From Tetrapyrgos nigripes (lineage: Eukaryota > Basidiomycota > Agaricomycetes > Agaricales > Campanellaceae): DNA of 64,000 bases. A model generated the notes under the pieces. That model had not been told where the DNA came from. It did no database searches and worked only from the letters and a program-made list of their open reading frames with translations. Within the stretch, counting starts at the first letter, position 1, and every line of letters starts with the position of its first letter. Below are positions 1 to 12,252 of the stretch, one piece after another. The position numbers and the translations under genes were made by a program. The stretch is taken from positions 744,001 to 808,000 of the forward strand of contig JAACJM010000017.1 of NCBI GenBank assembly GCA_013368315.1. The letters run 5' to 3'.

Positions 1-219
1 CCAGTTGGAGGATCTAGTAACGCACCGAAGTGGTCAAAAGACTGTTATCACTATCACAACGCCGCTTTGGGACAGTGGTGTAATCACTGTATAAACCCTT
101 TTTAGAGTACAAGGTAAGCATTATTATGGCTTAAACCTTTTTCGGAGCCCTGCGTAATCAGTATGACAAAGTTAAATCATATTGGGATAGCCCTATTCCA
201 GGCAGACTTGGGCACTTTT

Positions 220-870
220 CGCCCTCAACACGTGATGTTCCCATGGTCCAAAAAGGCAAGCCCTTTGATGGGCCACGGGCCAAGCCCAGAGCTCCATTGT
301 TCTTCCTCCGGAGGTGCTTTTGTTTGTATATTTTTGGCCTCTGGTTGAAGTTGTGAGCGTCGTTTCACTACAGAAGCCTCAGAGCTATGGTGAGGCAAAG
401 TCAACCTGATATACGAGCTCTTAAATGCCATGTAATAGCATAAAAATGATACATTTGGACATGCTAAGGGAATATACACTGTAAACCTGATATAAAAACC
501 TCCAAAAGACGCGTTGAACACGTCCAAAAGACACTAAACTACACTATCCTATCCTGTTCAACTCATAAGCACAAAATGGGCCTCTGGCCCTGGAAGAACC
601 ACAACATAAGCCTGAAAGAGGAGCAAGTTAGCAAAACAGACCAGAAGGACACTATAGAAGCAAACTGATAGTGGAAAAGCGAGACAATGGTGATAGATTA
701 TCTTACAAGGCATAGAGAGAGCAGGCCTAAGACCAGGGGGGGAGGGCGTTCGAGAGTGGTGGTGGTGGTGGTGGTGGTGAAAGAACAATCAACGAACGAA
801 TAAACAAAACACACGGGAGGCTTTCGGTCGGCCGATTGAAGCCCCATTGGGACGTCACGTGTTGAGGGCG
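220..870. repeat. inverted repeat pair enclosing about 650 bp
   Basis: Bases 220-246 and the reverse complement of 844-870 agree at 24 of 27 positions and both carry the palindrome CACGTG. The spacing is typical of a small non-autonomous DNA transposon, but I could not find a convincing target-site duplication, and the similarity fades outside the 27-nt arms. It may be a MITE remnant or a chance pair of E-box-containing segments. Confidence 0.4.
756..779. repeat. (GGT)n microsatellite
   Basis: Eight GGT-type units in a row. It produces poly-His and poly-Thr runs in the minus-strand frames, which I regard as spurious translations. Confidence 0.9.
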
Positions 871-1273
871 GAAAGTCAGGCATGAGCCGAGAGCCCCTAT
901 AATCAGGGGTCCTAGCTGAAACCCTGACTATAAATATAGAATGGTCCGCCACTTGAGCAGATAACTCAAATAAGGTGTCAACTAAGATTCTCGGAGGAGA
1001 CTTGACAATATCGACCAGCCGCAAACCAAGGGCTTCATTCGGGCTTGTTTGCTGGCAAAATGAGCTCGGTAGTTGAAAGGAAGTAAATTGAGGTGAATTG
1101 ACGTAATATCCAAATAGAAAGTTGTAACACTAAATAGCCTATAACCGTCAACCCCATGACTTCTCACCTACCGGTTAAATTCGAGTCTTTACCGGTAACA
1201 TTTGTCTAGTAATGATATAAAACCCTTGTCTTGTTTTCTTGTCCAGACCCATCCCGTCTCGCCTCGCGCCACA

Positions 1274-4200
1274 ATGTCCCAAGACTCGCAATGGAAACCG
1301 AAGCATACGATGGCGGAAGGTGCGCAACTTGAACTGTCAAGACTCTTCTGCTTGCTGATGCTGTTTCAGTCGACAAGATGATGACTGCTCCTGGCTCACC
1401 ACTCGAGATGGAGACAGTGGCAAGTACATTGTTCATGCCTATAGGAGAACGATTACCCAGCAATTAACGAGATCCTTCTAGCTCGTGGATGGACAGGTAC
1501 AACGCGTCTGGAAGAATCTCTGGCCATCAACACGATTATTCTGGCTCTACACAGTCCAGGAACACGGCGATAAAACGTGTACAGTACTTGGAGACCGTCG
1601 ATACACTTACAAAGACATTCACTTGCGCGCTCTCAAAGTTGCGAGCGTTTTTCGTGATGTTTATGGGGTCAAGAAGGGTGTGTATTGAGCACGCAAACCC
1701 TCTTGTAGTTATTGTGCTTATCGACTATATTCTTTAGGCGACAGAGTTGCTCTCTGTATCCGAAATTATCCAGATTACTTCACTTTCTTCTGGGCGTCCC
1801 GTTAGTCATATCCTTATCATCAAGATGACCTCCAAGATTTTGACGAACTTCTGTAGAGTTGATTGGTGCCGTGGCAGTGTTGCTCAACGCGTACGTGCTG
1901 ACCAGTGACTGTGCCTGTGTGATCCTTATCCAATGACGTCTCAGATGGTTACCTGAAGAGCCGCTTCATTACTGCATCTCGAAAACACAGTGCTCAATTG
2001 TCATCCTGGACCCTGAACGCAGTAGCAAATTAGCGCCTGTTGTCCCGAAACTCAAGTCAACTGGTCTTCGTTTCGTTGTGATAGAGAATCCGTCAGGACA
2101 ATCATGGTCCGGTATAGATGACTGGGATACCGTGTCAAACAAGTACCAAGGCAATCCTAGCAAGATTATGACTGACGACCCGAAACTCGAGCCCGAAGAC
2201 AATGCAACTATCATATTTACTAGTGGTACAAGTGGCTTACCTAGTATGTGACATTCCATTATTTTTCCTCACCGAAACGACTTTGCTGATCAGGAATTTT
2301 CCGCAGAGGGTGTTCTTAGCAGCCACAGAGCATTTTTAACCATTGTATTCAATGTAAGGCTGGCACGAATCACTTTCCTTCACGAATTAACCCGGGTCAC
2401 TATCCAGGCTTTGTCAATCAGAGCCAGGGCCATGTTGCGAAACGGAGAAGACCCCTTCGAGGTACCAGACCCTTCAGCCCCTCAACGCGGAGTTCTACTT
2501 GGGACGCCTTTGTTCCATGTCACGGGCACTTCACTAATGGTGCATCAAGAAGTTGTATCATTTTACATAGGCTGACTGCCACCATTTTCTCAAAAGCTCC
2601 TGGCTGCTGCAGGCGGCGAGAAAATTGTTTTGATGACAAAATGGAATATCCAACACGGTTCGTTTGATTTGACAGCGTTCTGATTCGCCAGACAGAAATT
2701 TTACTAATGATTTTCTATAGCTGCAAGGTAACTTCCGCACTCTGGCCTCTTATTCTACTCTCGTCTCTAATCCCTTCGACTGCCTCAACTTCTCAAGGTT
2801 AATGAAAGACGAGAATATTACCACGTTTGCTGGGTGAGTCTCTGATAGTACATACCTCCATTATTCTCTTCAGATTTTGCTGACTGAACGAATCCGTGCT
2901 CCTCCTCTATGCACCTCAAACTCATCAGAGTGCCAGCCACAGTCTCTGATTTAGCCGACAGTGTAGGAGGTCACCCGTTAACCAACGTCAGTTATGGTGG
3001 TGCCCCAGTTTCAGATGCACTTGCCCCACGTGCGAGGAAAGCATTCCCAGATGCTTTTATGTACGTGCTCTCGTAGCCTGTCTGAACAAATCACTAAAAG
3101 GTGGCGTACAGGAGTCAGGCGTATGGTATGACAGAAACGAATGCGACTAGTGTCGCCAATGGTCAGTTTCTCCTTTCCTTACCTACCTCTATCATATTTC
3201 TTATTGACGTTGACGTTGTAACCCACATCATACAGCTGGCTATGATTATTATACCCGGTGGGCGAGCTGGTTAGTAGAGTTTGACCTTTCATCCCACTAG
3301 ACTTGATACTCAATTATCACCAAATAACCAGTGGTCTCCCAACACCCGTCAACGATGTCCTCGTCATGCTCAACGGGAAGAGATGTCCAGTAGGAGTTCC
3401 TGGTGAAGTGTGGATGCGTGGACCTAATGGCATGAAAGGTTACTGGGGTGATCCTGGTACGTGTCGTTTTTTCTGTCGTTTTCTCTCTATCGGACGTGTA
3501 AGCTAACCCTGGCGCAAAACAGTTGCCACCGCTGAGGTATGCATATTTTATGCACTTTATCTGATTTCTCACATCCGACTCGTCGATTACATTATAGACA
3601 TTAACAAAGGACGGTTGGGTCAAATCCGGAGATATCGGCTATCTCGACGAAGAAGGTTTCTTGTATATCAATGGAAGGCTCAAAGATATGATTATTCGAG
3701 GTGGAGAGAATGTGGTATGTCCATTTCAAGACGTTTTGGCCTCCTACAACCTTAGTAACCATTGGTCCGTGTTTTTTCTTTTCTTCTTTCTTTTTGTACT
3801 TCCTAGGACCCCGTATCAATCGAAAATGCTCTTCACAGAGACGATAGGCTGTTTGAAGTTGCAGCCGTTGGTGTGCCAGATGAAAGGCTAGGTGAATTAG
3901 TCACTGCTGTAGTGACTGTCAAGCCAGCATACAAGGGACAGGTCAAAGAGGCAGAATTAATCGCTTTTGCGCAGAAACAGTGAGTTTTACACTATGGATT
4001 CTTGTTGTAACAAGCTCACAACCTACTCTACTTTTGCCTACGCAGTTTACCAAAGTTTGCTGTTCCCGTAATGGTCATCGTGTATGATGGTGAATTCGGT
4101 ATGTTTCTGGCCCTCTTCATTTTAGGTTTGTTGCCTCTAACAACTCGTTGACAATTCGTTCAGAACACACGCCTTCGGAGAAGATCCTCAAGCCGCCTTT

Positions 4201-4276
4201 GAAGAAGATTGCCGAGGCAGAATGGAGAAAGAGACAAGCTGCAGGCGGTGGTTCTCCCGCAAGAGCGAAATTATGA
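1274..4276 (+). CDS. AMP-dependent acyl-CoA synthetase/ligase (multi-exon)
   Basis: A member of the ANL adenylate-forming superfamily, expected to activate a carboxylic acid (probably a fatty acid) with ATP and CoA. Splicing the short exons gives about 590 residues, normal for the family. Signature motifs appear in order: the ATP-binding loop [14 protein letters not shown] split by an intron near 2246, [10 protein letters not shown] near 3125-3160, the [16 protein letters not shown] core near 3615-3660, the hinge [14 protein letters not shown] near 3674-3714, and a C-terminal lysine context [12 protein letters not shown] near 4175-4205. The start at 1274 gives [11 protein letters not shown] and joins in frame through introns near 1319-1370 and 1417-1481; it is the weakest part of the model. 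There is no obvious C-terminal SKL-type peroxisome signal, since the protein ends in RAKL. Substrate range cannot be read from the sequence. It converges on the RTC1 gene, 209 bp away. Confidence 0.9.
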
Positions 4277-4485
4277 ACGATACGAGATTTCATGTACGGA
4301 CGATTAGTCGAGTTTATTGTACCTCACTATTCCGCGTAAAGCGCTGTATGATTAGCACTTCGAATGGATTCATGACCCTTCAACAAGATAGAGTCATTCT
4401 ACAGCGTGAATAATACACATCCAAGATAAACAGTACAATAAGTTAAGGTGAGCTTCATTTCTAATCTATACGCTAGTAATTCTAG

Positions 4486-7400
4486 CTAGACGTTCACAAG
4501 CCAGCAATAATGCCCGCACCCAGCAGCACACGGTCGGCCAGCAAGCTTCGGAGGAAGGACATGTGGAGCATTAACATGACTAGAGGCATTGAGGGTTGCA
4601 GTCTCGTCTTCTGAAGCCACGTTCTCGTTGGCATTGGCCTGATCACTGGTTTCCTTCGCTTTGTCACTGGAGTATTGGGAAGGAAGGTCAACCATTGGAT
4701 GTTGTGCATAGTAATAATTGTAACATTCTTGATGTCCCCCATGAGAGCATATAGAGCACTGGAAGAGTAAGCCTCGGACAGGGAGGCGACTTTCGGGAAC
4801 GTTAGCCTGAGGATCGTGACTACGGTCAAAGACAGAGACATACCATATACTACAAGTCATAGTAGTTTTTCCTGCAGGCTGGACAATAGGAATAGGTCCC
4901 TCGAGCATTCTGAGCAGCATGTGAAGGAACAAATGCTCTTCGACAACGTCCACAGGAGGTGTAGATGATGGTTTCCACCTAAATACCTGATTAAGTATCA
5001 CAGAAAAGATGAAAACGTGTGGAGAGCTTACCAAAGTTGTACCATAGATGGCATCGACTTTAGAGTGCTTTCTAATATATGCAGCGCATGGATATAGCTT
5101 GAGCCGAGTGAGTGTATCTGTCAGAAGTGGTCTGAGCGAAGGCTTAGCGATCTGAAAGGTCGGAGTTCTAGCATACCGATGTAACTTTCGATGAAGGCCA
5201 AAACCCTCTTTGGCTTAAGACCAAGCTCTTGAGGAATCAGCATGGCCATCATCGCGCACATCTGGACGTCACCCTGAGTTTCAAGGGAGCAATGGTCCTT
5301 AGCATTAGAAGACGGAAGGAATGTACCGAGACTCACCGATTCAGCGAAATCTTCTAATGATCCTCGCAAAGCATCCCAAGTTATTTGTCGGAACCTTTTC
5401 TCTTCTGCAACAACTATTTCCGGGTCCCTTTGCGTCCAAGTGATTACCAGAGCTTCACTTGAACCAGGTACCGATGTAGAATCCCCATCGTTTAGAATCA
5501 GTTCTGAAACGGCAACTGATTTCTCTCGATGGTGGTTGGTCGCGCTTCTCGGCTCCTTGATAACACCCGTCTTGGATTCAGTGGATACGCTCTGCTCTCT
5601 ATCATCTCCACCGACTGTAACAGTCCGAATACTGCTCTGCGAGTCCTTACGAGGTAGCTTTGGGGGAGGAAACGTTATTTGTCGGGACACACACTGCCTA
5701 GCGGTACAACGCCGCTTGCAGATGAAGACCTATTTGCCTTTGGAATACCGAAAGAACTTTGACTTCTCGACTTGGACTTGCGCTTGATGGCAGTAGTCGA
5801 GCTCCGTCGTCGTGTCATAATCGTTCGTATTGCATGAGGAGTAGCAGCATTCCCACCAACATCAACGTCACTGATAGATTCACTATCCGTTGAACGGGGT
5901 GAGGGGGTATCCCCACCGTCATCATCTCTCTCGTCCATGCCATCCTCCAGTTGTACCCAACGATGGTGCCGAATAACTCTAGAAAGAGGACTAGGATTCG
6001 CAATCCGCGTTGGAACGAGAGCCGGTGATATCAATGGTCGTAGATTGCTTGCCTCTTCCTCGTCATCGCTAAAAGGACCACCGCTCTTGCCGACACCGCC
6101 GACACCGCTTACCCCACTACCCGAAGATGAGTCACTATCCGAATCATCCAGTGCACCCTCTCCAACATGCTTTAGGCTCAAACTACTCGGACTGTGGGTG
6201 GTAGACACAGACGGTCGTCGAAGAGACGACAATCTTCTAGAACTCGACGCTGCTCCGCCACTGAGACGTGAAGATGATGCAACACTCAGACCAGAATCGA
6301 CTGATTCCCGTCTACCGAGGTAAGAAGGATGTTTGGATGTTAGAGGAGACGGTGGAAGAGCCGAAGAACCTTGGTGTGGAGAGGAGTGTGCAGACGACCC
6401 GGGCGTGACCCGCCGGAATCCAGAAGAAGTAGCTGACATGCTACGTTGGGAAACATGGTTGCTATTTCCATTCTGATTGGGATTCTGATTCGGGATGGAT
6501 ACTTTATCCGAACCAAGAGTGGACGTTCTTCCTGGACTCGTTTTGGACACGACCTGAGGGAATGTGAAGGGAATGGACGACATGGCAGCTGGTGCTGAAT
6601 AGGAGTGTTCCATGGGTATGGGCTTGGGTCTGGGTGGCTTTTTGGGTTGGGCCACTGGGATAGGTGGTGTTTCGGGAATGATGTTAGTTACGGATGCTGC
6701 TATAAGAAGCCAAACTTGCGCAGCTTGATGATGTCCGGCTCGAAAAGCAGTCTAATAGTAAACGAATGTCACTGTTGAGAAACTGGACGCAAGTAAACTA
6801 CGCACTTCGGCATTGACTGCGCAGGTCTGGGCACGGTCTTCGCCTTCAATGATATACCGCCTCGCCAAATTGGTGAACATTTCCAGCTTGAACAAGGCAT
6901 CTTCCCCATAATGTACACCAATGCCACGGGAAAAGCCACTGTAAACGGGATCGCCTAGTTGTTTCACTGTTCGTCCTTTCGACTTTGCTTCTTGCTTGAC
7001 TTCAGGAAGCCTGGAAAACTATCAGTGGCGGCCAAAATGAGAGAAAGACAGACGACTTACAAGTCATCATAGGGTACTTCCCACTCACGCTGAGGATCTG
7101 CAACAAATGTGAGCGAACCAGAAGCTTCCCAAGCTACGGTTGCACGAGGGATCGCGTCGATGGGTCTAATGGTATCCCGAAGGTCAATCTGAGAAAACAT
7201 TCCAGTGGAATGTTGGGCCCAGATGGCATGTGAGTCACCGAAAACGACGTCTACAGAGAAAGCTTTAAGCGAATGACTCGAAATGACTGGAACGTTCAAA
7301 AGTACACACCTGTACAACCACCGTCGACAGCACTACCAGGTACGGTCCATTTGGCTATCCAACTTCGTCTTACGTCCCATATTTCCACAGGATCACCTGC

Positions 7401-8867
7401 TCCACTCGTGCTTGGTGCCGAAGTATTCTTCGTGATAGTAGGAGTTATATTTCCGCTGCTTCTTGCTCTAGGCTCCCGTTCCCCAGAAATTTCCAGTCCT
7501 AGTCCTGAACCACGTCTATTCAGCATACTCTGTGCTTGGGTGGGAGGCGCGCTGGCGATAGAATGGACCCATATCTGCATTACTCCCAGTCCCAAAATCT
7601 GCGTTCGAAACGACAGCGATCTCACAGTCATAGCCAGGTCGCCAGAGGACGTGTCTTACGGGAAAGGAGGGATGAAGGACGTAGGCCGGTTTGTGGGGGA
7701 TGTGCTGTGACGGGGCATTGGATGTCAATGCCGTCAGATCCCAGACTTTGACGCAGCGGTCGAGGCCACCGCTTACTATCCAACCTTGCCCATTGCCAGT
7801 GTTTTCGATAGCAGAGGGAGTAGCGGAAGAGGTCTCAGAGGAAGAGCTACACCAGTCTAAAGAAGTTACAGAGGCGCTGTGTGCGACGGGAATACGATCT
7901 AGTTGACCTCGTTGCCCCATTTTAAGGTCCCATCTACCGTGAAGTCAGCGGAAATAAGATGAGTAACGCTTCTTACATACACACCTGTATATATTCCCGT
8001 TGTCAAGTCCAACTGCAGCTTGAAGAGGCTGCCACATTACGGGAGAAAAAACGACTCCTCGAACACCTGTTGGATGATGTATCCGCATTATGGACTTGTT
8101 GAAACTTCGCAAGTCCTAAGAGTAACTCAGATGAAGTCTAGAAGCTCTTGTCGTTACTCACCCAAACGCGTAGGTCACCGTCGGACGATCCAGTAATGCA
8201 ATAATGCGGGACTATTGACGAAGCTGACACTTTATGTATGGAACGAAGATGATCCTTTACTTTTCGCTCTACATGTGGATCATTAGCATTTGAATACACT
8301 CAAAAGACAGTTAGAGATGCTCTCACCAAATCTTGACGACCCAGACTTGTTCAGATCCCACATAATGAGTTCTCCACTTCTAGCACTGGTTACGATCTTA
8401 TTGCTGAACTCTGCGTAAACATGAGATATTCCTGCACATCTTTAGCACAGAGAGGACTCACGGGCATGGCACCATGCTACGTCTGTGCTCGTACTATTTT
8501 GTCCGCTGCCTTCCCAGAGATTCTTGGACGCGTTAATCCGAAATCCTCCAGGTCCGGACGCGTGTTTATGGATGGAACTGCTCTGGCTTTTAGGTGGTTG
8601 GGTGTCGGGGTCATAAATGCGTAGAATCCTGAGTGCTATAGTGCAGGTCTGAGTGTATATCCGAGGACTGTTGTATGTGAAATGAAACATACACTCATAT
8701 CCCGTCACTGCGCATCGTAGCCCGTCTTGACCTTTCGATATTGCACCTCCTCCACTTGGGGCAGCTCGTTGCAGACGTACATTCCGGGTCTGGCCTTGAT
8801 ATCCATGCGTTCTAGAGTCCGAAAAGGTTTCAAAAGAGCTCTGAATCGTGAGTTGGCCGCTAGTCAT
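4486..8867 (-). CDS. RTC1: SEA/GATOR2 complex subunit, RTC1/WDR24 homologue
   Basis: The protein reads from 8867 down to 4486 in many exons. The N-terminal third is a WD40 propeller, with blades recognisable near 8600, 8200, 7850-7560 and 7300-7060. A long Ser/Arg/Pro-rich disordered linker follows (about 6650-5680). The C-terminus is a RING-like zinc-binding module: CSICSHGGHQECYNYYY near 4770-4700 and a final CAAGCGHYCW close to the stop. This WD40-linker-RING order is that of yeast Rtc1 and human WDR24, which sit in the vacuole/lysosome-associated complex that controls TORC1 in response to amino acids. The start ATG at 8867 opens MTSGQLTIQS and leads directly into the first blade. Exact splice sites in the linker are uncertain. 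Its 5' end faces the receptor gene that starts near 9814. Confidence 0.88.
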
Positions 8868-9813
8868 TGCTCAGTCATTATAGAGTGAAGGAGGTATCTG
8901 TTTGGTTTCAAAGCTCAAATCAAACAAGCTCGTTCTTACGCTCCTCCGAGGACTCCTCCAAATCCTGCCAAAATCCCTTGCTCCTTGCAGTAAACAGGAC
9001 CTTTATCATTCCTTGCAGCATCAGAAAACCTGTCGAAATGTCCTGGCGAGTCTGCCCTGAAATGCCTCTCAAACAGCTCGCAAGAACAAGATCAACTTTG
9101 TTGTGACCCAGTCGCTCTGAACAAGGCACCCTTACATTTAAATGGCCTTTCCAACAGCTTTCACAAGTTCCTGAGCTGCTGTATTGCCATACTTCATAAA
9201 GACTTTCCCTGGTGAGTGTGCTCATTTGGCCTTATATACTCTCTTTCATTCATAGCAGTGTCAAGTGAAGGCTTTTTATCGATCTGCCAAAGATCTGCCA
9301 AAGCTATTTTCAGCCTTTTCGGCCTCTAGTTACGCTATAGGTCCCTGTGATTCCTTCTAGACCCTATGGCCGGGTTCTGTATGATGGATTTTCTATACGC
9401 TAACTTTGTCAGGCGAGCTAATCTGTAGAGAGCAGCGAGATCCGATGTTCGCGTCGACTGAACTATGAAGAAGAGTAAGTGACAATCACCTTTGCTTCTT
9501 GACTAATGCTCATGGAGCAATTCATCAGTTCCACCAGTCCACTGGGTCATTTCCGCTGCCGTTGCACAAACTTTGGAGACCATATTGCTCCCAGCCACTC
9601 GCAATCTAGCCATACAATTCACAACGGAGCATATCACCACCATGGTCTACTCCAATCTAAGCCGATGTCGAGTTTGATTTGATCAACCATTGCAAAGAAG
9701 TGTATATGACAATCAGCTTACGACTATTCTCCGCTTTGAATCCGAGCATGCGACCACGTCCTGTGCTACTTAAAATCTCGGTTCAACCTGACAAGTCCCA
9801 ACTCCGAACCATC
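8868..9813. other. divergent intergenic region between RTC1 and the receptor gene
   Basis: This region separates two divergently transcribed genes and should contain both promoters. Around 9464-9675 there is a spliceable frame (ATG at 9464, an intron of about 60 nt, then some 50 codons ending in a stop). It resembles no family I know and could be a 5' leader or upstream ORF. Nothing else is recognisable. Confidence 0.5.
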
Positions 9814-11668
9814 ATGTCTTCCCCAATATCTGTCTCGCAGTTCAACTTTGCGTTGGTACACTACTCTTCATTCTGAATCAGTTGCTGACCTTTCTTTTCG
9901 TCTAACAGGGGCACCTTGGGATACGCCTGCACCATACCTGGGACATGCTTGTGTTTCCTCATTTTGGTTGCGTATGTTATTGTTGGCCTCTCGCCAGCTG
10001 GGCGAGCTCAGATGGACCGTGTAAGCTTCAGACTACTGAGCTACTCCCTGTTCTTCAAGTGAGTGGTTTCCTTATCTGTCTGTTACTTCCAGGGCGAGAG
10101 CTAACCTTGCCCTGTAAACGTAGCATCTTGTACGGAATTGCCTTCTCTGTGACAGCCGCTCAAAGTGGACCAGGAAGTCTCTGTACCTTTGGAGCATGGG
10201 CAGTCAATGTGAGTATTGTCTTTGTACAGCGTTCGTATCCATCTCATCTAAATAAATTAAATAGTTCACACTGACTTTCACAATCTATTTCACGATGTGC
10301 ATTGCTCTCAATCTTTTGTACGTGAAATCTACTTCACAAGGCATGAGGATGATCGACGTTCTAACACCTACTTCCACTTTATCTCTGTTCAGGCTCGTAC
10401 TCGTTTATCGCGTGAACGGGAGAAGAATGGAAAAGTACTATGTTATCGGCACCATCATTATTAGTATTGTCTTGACTGTACCAGCGTATGGTCTTCATCA
10501 ATTTGGGTATGCATATTCATTTACATGCTGTAATTGTACTGCAAAAAGTTGACGACTTATCTTCTGACTTTCTCTTAGATGGAACGAAGCCAACTCTACA
10601 TGTTGGTTCAGGAACCCCGATGATCATCTACGTCTTCGCTGGCTCGTTGGTACACAGGGGTTTTGGATGCTTCTTGCTGCAACAGTGGAAACTGCATCCT
10701 CTATTATAGTTTTGACCTGGCTGTTCCGCAATCAAGTGAACCTCTCTTCCTTTACGCTTCATTTTTCATTCTTCACCCTTCTATCGTCATCCAAGCTTTC
10801 TTGCAAGCTCTAGATCCCACTTCTTATCCCCTTACCCACATGCTCAAGCTAACGTGGTCACCCACTACCTAGATGTATCTTCATCAACTCCGGTCTAACG
10901 ATAACACGACTACTACGCAGACTTCGACTATGCACCGACTTTGGGGAGGTAATGCGAGTACTTCTGCAATGATTCACCAGGCGAATAGGTATCGTTATGT
11001 CATATACCGTATCTGTGAGTATGGTACATGGCTTTCTGCCGTGGAAAACGAACTTGACCATCTCTTCTTTTGACCTCTCCCCTAGCTCTCTACCCAATCG
11101 TATCGTTGATTATCAACGTCATTACCACCGCTCTGGACGTCAACCAGACAGTGAAAGGCGTTAATACTCAAGGAGTAAGTAGTCGGTATATCGAAATGTC
11201 TTCATTGTATTGCTGATTTACATCTTCTTATCGCAGGATTTTCGCCTGCTTGTTTTAGGTTAGTCAACGTTATCTCACAAAAGCCTAGAACGCAGAAACT
11301 GAGCACATCTTGTGTTAACAGATCTTTTCCTCTACGGTATCCGAACCTTTGTCTACGCCATACTCGCCGCTGCAGACCCTGTGAGTCATATCAGTCTTGT
11401 CATAATCCCGCTGATTTAATAACAACTTCTTCACTCTCAGTCCTTTATAAACGCTATTCGAGCCATGAGAGGCAAACTTCCCGCGACTCAGACTCCTCAT
11501 CATGATCATACAGAGCTTCATAGTATGCCACAGGGACCTGGTCAAACTCCGGAAGCTGTCAGTGGAAATGACCATCATAGTGTCAACAGCAGCATCCGTA
11601 AAAGGACGAGCGCTGCGGATGATGAAGCTGAGTTGGAGGAGGATTGGGAGTTTCAGCGTCAGTTGTAG
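9814..11668 (+). CDS. seven-transmembrane G-protein-coupled receptor, cAMP-receptor/Git3-like
   Basis: Joined exons encode seven clear hydrophobic helices: TM1 near 9910-9990, TM2 near 10040-10160, TM3 near 10180-10330, TM4 near 10440-10510, TM5 near 10640-10720, TM6 near 11000-11150 and TM7 near 11240-11460. A short basic loop, VYRVNGRRMEKYY, lies between TM3 and TM4. The cytoplasmic tail is His/Ser-rich and acidic, ending EEDWEFQRQL. Helix pattern and tail match the fungal receptors related to Dictyostelium cAMP receptors and yeast Git3/Gpr1, which act at the plasma membrane through heterotrimeric G proteins; the ligand is unknown. The first exon is unresolved: the ATG at 9814 gives MSSPISVSQFNFAL, but its donor at 9856 leaves phase 0, while TM1 needs phase 2 after the acceptor at 9908. 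Either the true first exon differs or one base is wrong. The gene converges on the SH3-kinase gene. Confidence 0.82.
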
Positions 11669-12252
11669 TATTTTGCCTCACTATCACAACAATATGTAGT
11701 GTTCGACGTTTTTGTTATGTACCTATGTTCACTCTGTACAGTTTACGGTTTTTTTTAGGTCTGGAGAAGGCTTTCGTGGCCGAGACGCCAACCTTGACTG
11801 CTCTTGCCTACCACTTTGACCTCCGGGCTGTTTCAAAAATGCGTACTAGTCCACAGTCAAGGAAAGCAGCACGTCTGACGCAGCGTACGCGACGAGGGCA
11901 AAGACCTAGACCGAAATGTGTCATTTGTTTGTTCCTGTGTACGATAAAGGTCTTCAATTTTTGGGAAGCAAGCAAGGTGATTAATATTGACCTCTGCTAT
12001 GTACTTGTCGTGTATTGAGGAAAGGACAGCTAGATAGCAAGATATCGATAATACATACATATATCATACATAACGATAGATAAAAAGATAATGAAGGTAA
12101 AGTGGATTCAGAAATGACCGCCGTATACTGTAGTGCGCGACTTAAGTCGCGCGCCGGCAAACAGCAGAATCAGACACAGGACGCAACAAACGGATCGAAA
12201 ACAAAAGGCACGATTTGAAATGTACGAAGAGAAGAGACAACGTTCTTCATGT
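11669..12252. other. 3'-to-3' intergenic region
   Basis: Lies between two converging genes and holds their 3' untranslated ends. A-rich stretches near 12050-12100 would suit polyadenylation. A small palindrome, cgcgacttaagtcgcg, sits near 12137-12152. No coding frame is convincing. Confidence 0.5.

Larger units (their letters stand above)
1..1273. other. gene-poor stretch upstream of the acyl-CoA synthetase
   Basis: No reading frame here looks like protein: the open frames on both strands are short, overlap each other and lack recognisable motifs. The stretch holds an inverted repeat (220-246 with 844-870) and a GGT microsatellite. The last 200 bases should contain the promoter of the gene starting at 1274, but I see no clear TATA box. 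Confidence 0.6.

Noticed and set aside
558..1024. Minus-strand frames with poly-His or poly-Thr runs
   Set aside because: They are translations of the GGT microsatellite and flanking non-coding DNA; no other coding evidence.
5440..6323. Plus-strand open frames of 115-128 codons inside the RTC1 gene
   Set aside because: They are antisense to the Ser-rich linker of RTC1; low-complexity coding DNA often leaves the opposite strand open.
7273..7906. Plus-strand frames opposite the WD40 blades
   Set aside because: The minus strand has clear WD40 motifs here; the plus frames have none.
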